NCBI GenBank assembly: GCA_946630405.1
Contig: CAMOYW010000032.1
Location: forward strand, 1 to 7,728
Origin: an uncultured Clostridia bacterium
GTDB lineage: Bacteria; Bacillota; Clostridia; Lachnospirales; CAG-274
Direction of reading: 5' to 3'
DNA length: 7,728 nt
Below are positions 4,853 to 7,728 of this stretch, in pieces. The notes beneath the pieces were generated by a model. The model was given only the letters and a program-made list of their open reading frames with translations. It did not search any database and was not told the origin of the DNA. Both the position numbers and the translations under genes were made by a program. Within the stretch, counting starts at the first letter, position 1; every line of letters begins with the position of its first letter.

Positions 4853-6059
4853 AGCTCCTGTAATCCCCGTTTATCTTCACATAATCATAAGTAAGGTCGC
4901 AGCCCCATGCGGTCGCCTCGGCTTCGCCTTCCTTCAAATACATATCTATAAAGATTTTGTGAGCCGAAAGGATATGCGCCGCTTTTTCCTCGTCAAATAC
5001 GATGGGCACGCCCTCATTTATGAGCCTTATGGTCCCGTTCTCGCTCCTGAAATCCATACTTACCGCCATGGGATCGAATTTTACGCCGCTGTAACCCATG
5101 GCACAAAGGGCACGTCCCCAGTTGGCATCCTCTCCGAATATGGCAGCCTTAAGAAGATTGGAAGATACAACGCTCAAAGCAAGGGTTTTGGCATCCTCTA
5201 CCGTCTTTGCGCCCATTGCCTTTGCCTCAATAAGCTTGGTAGCTCCCTCACCGTCATCGGCACACATTATGGCAAGGGTCTTTGTAACGTACATAAGAGC
5301 AGCCTTAAACTCCTCGTACTCACTGCCCTCCGAGGAAATGACCTCATTCCCCGCTTCTCCGTTTGCAAGGCAAAGCACGGTATCGTTCGTGGACATATCT
5401 CCGTCCACGCATATCATATTAAAGCTGTCGGATACGGTCTCTTTGAGTGCCTTATCGAGCAGGGGCTTTTCAATTGCGCAATCGGTCGTGATAAAGCAAA
5501 GCATGGTTGCCATATTGGGATTTATCATGCCCGAACCCTTTGCCATGCCGCCTATCGTAACGGTCTTGCCGCCCACGTTTATTTCTGCTGCCGCCGTCTT
5601 GGGCACGGTATCTGTAGTCATTATGGCTTCGGAAGCAAGCACGCCTCCGTCCTCGCTCACACTCTCGTATACGGTTTTGATGCCCGGAATTATTTTATCC
5701 ATGGGAAGGTTCACACCTATTACTCCCGTTGAAGCCACAAGCACATTTTCGGCTTTTTTGCCTATAAGTTCGGCAAGAGCCGCCGCCGATGCCCTCGCAT
5801 CCTCTATGCCCTTTTCACCCGTACAGGCGTTTGCGTTGCCGCTGTTGGCAACTACAGCATATACCGTATCTTTCACCCTCTCCATATCCCAAAGCACGGG
5901 TGCCGCCTTCACCACATTCGTAGTAAAGCATCCGCTTGCGATACAGGGGCTGTCGCTAACTATTACAGCCATATCTTTTTTGTCTTTTTTAAGTCCTATG
6001 TGTGCGCCGCCTGCCTTAAATCCTTTGGCACTTGTCACATTTCCGTTTATCTGTTTCAT
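4851..6059 (-). CDS. argJ: Glutamate N-acetyltransferase / ornithine acetyltransferase ArgJ
   Basis: ArgJ transfers the acetyl group from N-acetylornithine to glutamate, releasing ornithine and recycling N-acetylglutamate; some members also use acetyl-CoA. The protein has 402 residues, normal for the family. The proenzyme self-cleaves before a threonine, seen here as KGSGMINPNMATML, with predicted cleavage between A184 and the nucleophile T185. The oxyanion-hole STGVIG is at 110-115, with T111 and G112. The C-terminus DLTYDYVKINGDYRS matches the family end. The ATG at 6059 has a strong AAGGAGG about 8 nt before it, and this site overlaps the stop codon of argC (12-nt gap), so the two are co-transcribed and probably coupled. 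Whether it is mono- or bifunctional cannot be told from sequence. No argB or argD follows. Confidence 0.96.
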   Translation of the reverse strand: MKQINGNVTSAKGFKAGGAHIGLKKDKKDMAVIVSDSPCIASGCFTTNVVKAAPVLWDMERVKDTVYAVVANSGNANACTGEKGIEDARASAAALAELIGKKAENVLVASTGVIGVNLPMDKIIPGIKTVYESVSEDGGVLASEAIMTTDTVPKTAAAEINVGGKTVTIGGMAKGSGMINPNMATMLCFITTDCAIEKPLLDKALKETVSDSFNMICVDGDMSTNDTVLCLANGEAGNEVISSEGSEYEEFKAALMYVTKTLAIMCADDGEGATKLIEAKAMGAKTVEDAKTLALSVVSSNLLKAAIFGEDANWGRALCAMGYSGVKFDPMAVSMDFRSENGTIRLINEGVPIVFDEEKAAHILSAHKIFIDMYLKEGEAEATAWGCDLTYDYVKINGDYRS

Positions 6060-6071
6060 GGCTTGTCCTCC

Positions 6072-7115
6072 TTATGCGGGGAAAATAGGAACGGCGTTTA
6101 TACCCGTTCTTTCGTCTATATCAAAAAGTATGTTCATATTTTGCACCGCTTGACCTGCGGCACCCTTGTAAAGGTTATCTATTGCACCTATAACGATAGC
6201 GCGCTTTGTTCTCTCATCCACGGTAAATCCTATATCCACAAAGTTTGAGCCTTTCACCCATTTCGTTTCGGGGAAGCTTCCCTTTGCGCAAAGTCTTATG
6301 AAATACTCATTTTCATAATATTTTTTGTATGCCTTTTCCATATCCTCATAGGTCACGCCCTCTTTTACGGTAGCATAGCAGGTGGCAAGTATGCCTCTGT
6401 CCATAGGCATGAGGTGGGGAGTAAATGAAAGCACTATCTTTTCGCCTGCGGCATAGGAAAGCTGCTCTTCTATTTCGGGGGTGTGTCTGTGGTTTGCCAC
6501 CTTGTAAGCCTTCACGCTCTCGTTAAGCTCACAATAGTGATTGCCGAGAGAAAGACCTCTGCCTGCACCCGTTGCGCCCGATTTTGCATCTATGATGATG
6601 CTCTTATTGTCTATAAGACCCTCTTTTACAAGGGGATAGAGCGAAAGTATGGAGCATGTGGTATAGCAGCCGGGGTTGCCTATGATGCGCTTACCCTTTA
6701 TTTTATCTCTGTTCAGCTCGCAAAGCCCGTAAACGGCTTCTTTTAAAATATCCTTGGAATGATGCTCCGTGTACCAGCTTTCGTACACTTCCACATCCTG
6801 AAGTCTGAAATCGGCTCCGAGGTCGATTATTTTGCACTTTGAAAGTATGCCCTCGTTCACCCTTTGGCTCGTTACTCCGTGAGGCAATGCAAGAAATATC
6901 ACATCGCACTTGTCGGCAAGCGCTTCTATATCGTCTTCCTCGCATATATAATCAAGGTGTGAATAGTTTGAATACACCTCCGAATAGGGCTTGCCCGCAT
7001 AGCTTCGTGAACATACGGACACAAGCTCGCACATGGGATGACCCAAAAGTATACGCACAAGCTCCTGACCCGCATAACCCGTAGCACCTATTATTCCCGC
7101 TTTTATCTTATCCAT
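6072..7115 (-). CDS. argC: N-acetyl-gamma-glutamyl-phosphate reductase ArgC
   Basis: ArgC reduces N-acetyl-gamma-glutamyl phosphate to the semialdehyde with NADPH, the third step of arginine synthesis, in the cytosol. At 347 residues it is full length. The NADP-binding loop is GIIGATGYAGQE (7-18). The catalytic cysteine is C150 in GNPGCYTT, and the catalytic histidine is probably H211 in NHRHTPEIEEQ. SGATGAGRG (179-187) and the C-terminal NLYKGAAGQAVQNMN are family signatures. The ATG at 7115 is preceded by AAAGGA with a 9-nt gap. It is the first gene of the leftward argCJ operon, with its promoter in the region shared with divergent argG. Confidence 0.97.
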   Translation of the reverse strand: MDKIKAGIIGATGYAGQELVRILLGHPMCELVSVCSRSYAGKPYSEVYSNYSHLDYICEEDDIEALADKCDVIFLALPHGVTSQRVNEGILSKCKIIDLGADFRLQDVEVYESWYTEHHSKDILKEAVYGLCELNRDKIKGKRIIGNPGCYTTCSILSLYPLVKEGLIDNKSIIIDAKSGATGAGRGLSLGNHYCELNESVKAYKVANHRHTPEIEEQLSYAAGEKIVLSFTPHLMPMDRGILATCYATVKEGVTYEDMEKAYKKYYENEYFIRLCAKGSFPETKWVKGSNFVDIGFTVDERTKRAIVIGAIDNLYKGAAGQAVQNMNILFDIDERTGINAVPIFPA

Positions 7116-7149
7116 ATCAATACATCCTTTCCGAAACTTTTATTGTCCG

Positions 7150-7178
7150 ATTATACACCTAAAGTACAAAATATGCAA
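7150..7178 (-). promoter_or_regulatory. Predicted promoter of argCJ
   Basis: On the minus strand TTGCAT (7178-7173) and a perfect TATAAT (7155-7150) are 17 nt apart, with the start expected near 7143 and a leader of about 28 nt. The -35 falls within one TATGCAA motif of the putative operator, so a repressor bound there would block polymerase. The leader is too short for a T-box or arginine riboswitch. Confidence 0.65.
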
Positions 7179-7247
7179 GAAATATTTTAAAATATGCAAA
7201 AATCAGACATTTTATACATAATTTCGTGAATATTTGCATAAAATATT
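7171..7247. promoter_or_regulatory. Putative shared operator region between argC and argG
   Basis: ATATGCAA occurs at 7171-7178 and 7192-7199 as direct repeats, and in inverted form as TTGCATA at 7234-7240. Between the direct copies lies a perfect 14-bp palindrome, ATATTTTAAAATAT (7182-7195). A second inverted repeat, AATATTT-GCATA-AAATATT, spans 7229-7247 and starts within TGAAT (7227-7231), one half of the ArgR box consensus. The most likely ligand is an ArgR/AhrC repressor with arginine, inferred from context. The sites do not match the TGAAT(4)ATTCA box closely. Confidence 0.4.
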
Positions 7248-7260
7248 TACTTTCTTGCAC

Positions 7261-7289
7261 TTGAATATTCCTCTTTTTTATTATATAAT
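7261..7289 (+). promoter_or_regulatory. Predicted promoter of argG
   Basis: TTGAAT (7261-7266) and a perfect TATAAT (7284-7289) are separated by 17 nt. Transcription would begin near 7296, about 33 nt before the argG start. No leader structure or attenuator fits in that space. Confidence 0.75.
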
Positions 7290-7328
7290 CATTTCAATTA
7301 ATTTGCAACAGATGAAGGAGGACTTTTA

Positions 7329-7728
7329 ATGAAAATAGTACTTGCTTATTCGGGCGGACTCGATACATCCGTTATCATCCCCTGGCTTAAGGAAAATTAC
7401 GGCAACCCCGAGATAATCGCCGCATGTATAAATGTAGGTCTTACACCTCAGGAGACCACGGGCATAGAGGAGAAGGGCTTAAAGCAGGGCGCATCCAAGG
7501 TATACTGCCTTGATGTATGCGAGGAGCTTATAACCGACTACATCTTCCCCATGGTAAAGGCTGACTGCGTATATGAGGACAAATACCTTTTGGGTACATC
7601 TATCGCAAGACCCCTTATCGCAAAGAAGCTTGTTGAGATAGCTCAGCAGGAAGGCGCGGATGCGATTTGCCACGGCGCAACGGGCAAGGGCAACGACCAG
7701 ATACGTTTTGAGCTTACCATAAAGGCAC
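7329..7728 (+). CDS. argG: Argininosuccinate synthase ArgG, N-terminal part (runs off the right edge)
   Basis: ArgG joins citrulline and aspartate with ATP to form argininosuccinate, the penultimate step of arginine synthesis, in the cytosol. The first 133 codons are present and the frame is still open at 7728. The start MKIVLAYSGGLDTSV carries the N-type ATP pyrophosphatase loop (SGGLDTS, residues 8-14). YLLGTSIARPLIAKKLVE and the ATP-site HGATGKGNDQIRFE near the right edge are further signatures. The ATG follows GAAGGAGG with a 7-nt gap, a very strong ribosome site. The gene is divergent from argCJ, and both promoters flank the putative operator, so both arms are probably controlled together by arginine. 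Confidence 0.97.
   Translation, partial: MKIVLAYSGGLDTSVIIPWLKENYGNPEIIAACINVGLTPQETTGIEEKGLKQGASKVYCLDVCEELITDYIFPMVKADCVYEDKYLLGTSIARPLIAKKLVEIAQQEGADAICHGATGKGNDQIRFELTIKA

Noticed and set aside
4797..5732. Long rightward open frame of 311 codons
   Set aside because: It lies wholly antisense to argJ apart from its first bases, is low-complexity in character and matches no family, while argJ on the other strand is unmistakable.
5098..6153. Rightward open frame of 351 codons
   Set aside because: It is antisense to argJ and its serine/alanine-rich composition is that of a mirror frame of a real gene.

Overview
The window looks like chromosomal DNA of a low-to-moderate GC Firmicute of the class Clostridia, most like the Ruminococcus/Oscillospiraceae group. 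This rests on the style of the SecA and Arg proteins, strong AGGAGG-type ribosome binding sites, AT-rich intergenic regions and a small holin-like toxin cassette. The lineage is an inference from general recognition, not from a database search.

Layout. Positions 1-3727 are read leftwards. They hold a transmembrane c-di-GMP phosphodiesterase with a dCache-like sensor, a degenerate GGDEF domain and an intact EAL domain (1361-3727). Two small unrecognised membrane proteins follow (961-1347 and 462-968), then the first 144 codons of secA (1-433). Gaps are 13 nt, an 8-nt overlap and 28 nt, with no terminator visible between them, so they may form one operon from a strong promoter at 3784-3812.

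Positions 3728-4850 carry no large gene but are not empty. At 3982-4330 there is a compact candidate type I toxin-antitoxin locus. It has an extended -10 promoter, a roughly 90-nt leader with two Shine-Dalgarno sequences, a 33-codon hydrophobic peptide gene, a bidirectional terminator overlapping the stop codon and a second terminator. A consensus promoter on the opposite strand would drive an antisense RNA of about 95 nt. The leader shows long-range complementarity to the 3' end of its own mRNA, and a 9-nt leader segment matches the antisense RNA as a near-perfect complement. From 4367 to 4701 there are three copies of a palindromic intergenic repeat (GGGACGAC...GTCGTCCC), two of them inside a 104-106 bp degenerate direct repeat. 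From 4725 to 4852 there is a cluster of hairpins.

Positions 4851-7728 are arginine biosynthesis. argC and argJ form a tight leftward operon, and argG runs divergently off the right edge. The 213-bp divergent region has a near-consensus promoter for each side and repeated TATGCAA motifs, which are a plausible shared operator. argB and argD do not follow argJ here.

The most notable content is the toxin/antisense RNA locus, absent from a simple large-ORF annotation. The class of system is known (Fst/TxpA-like type I modules); what may be new is this member and its predicted RNA interactions.
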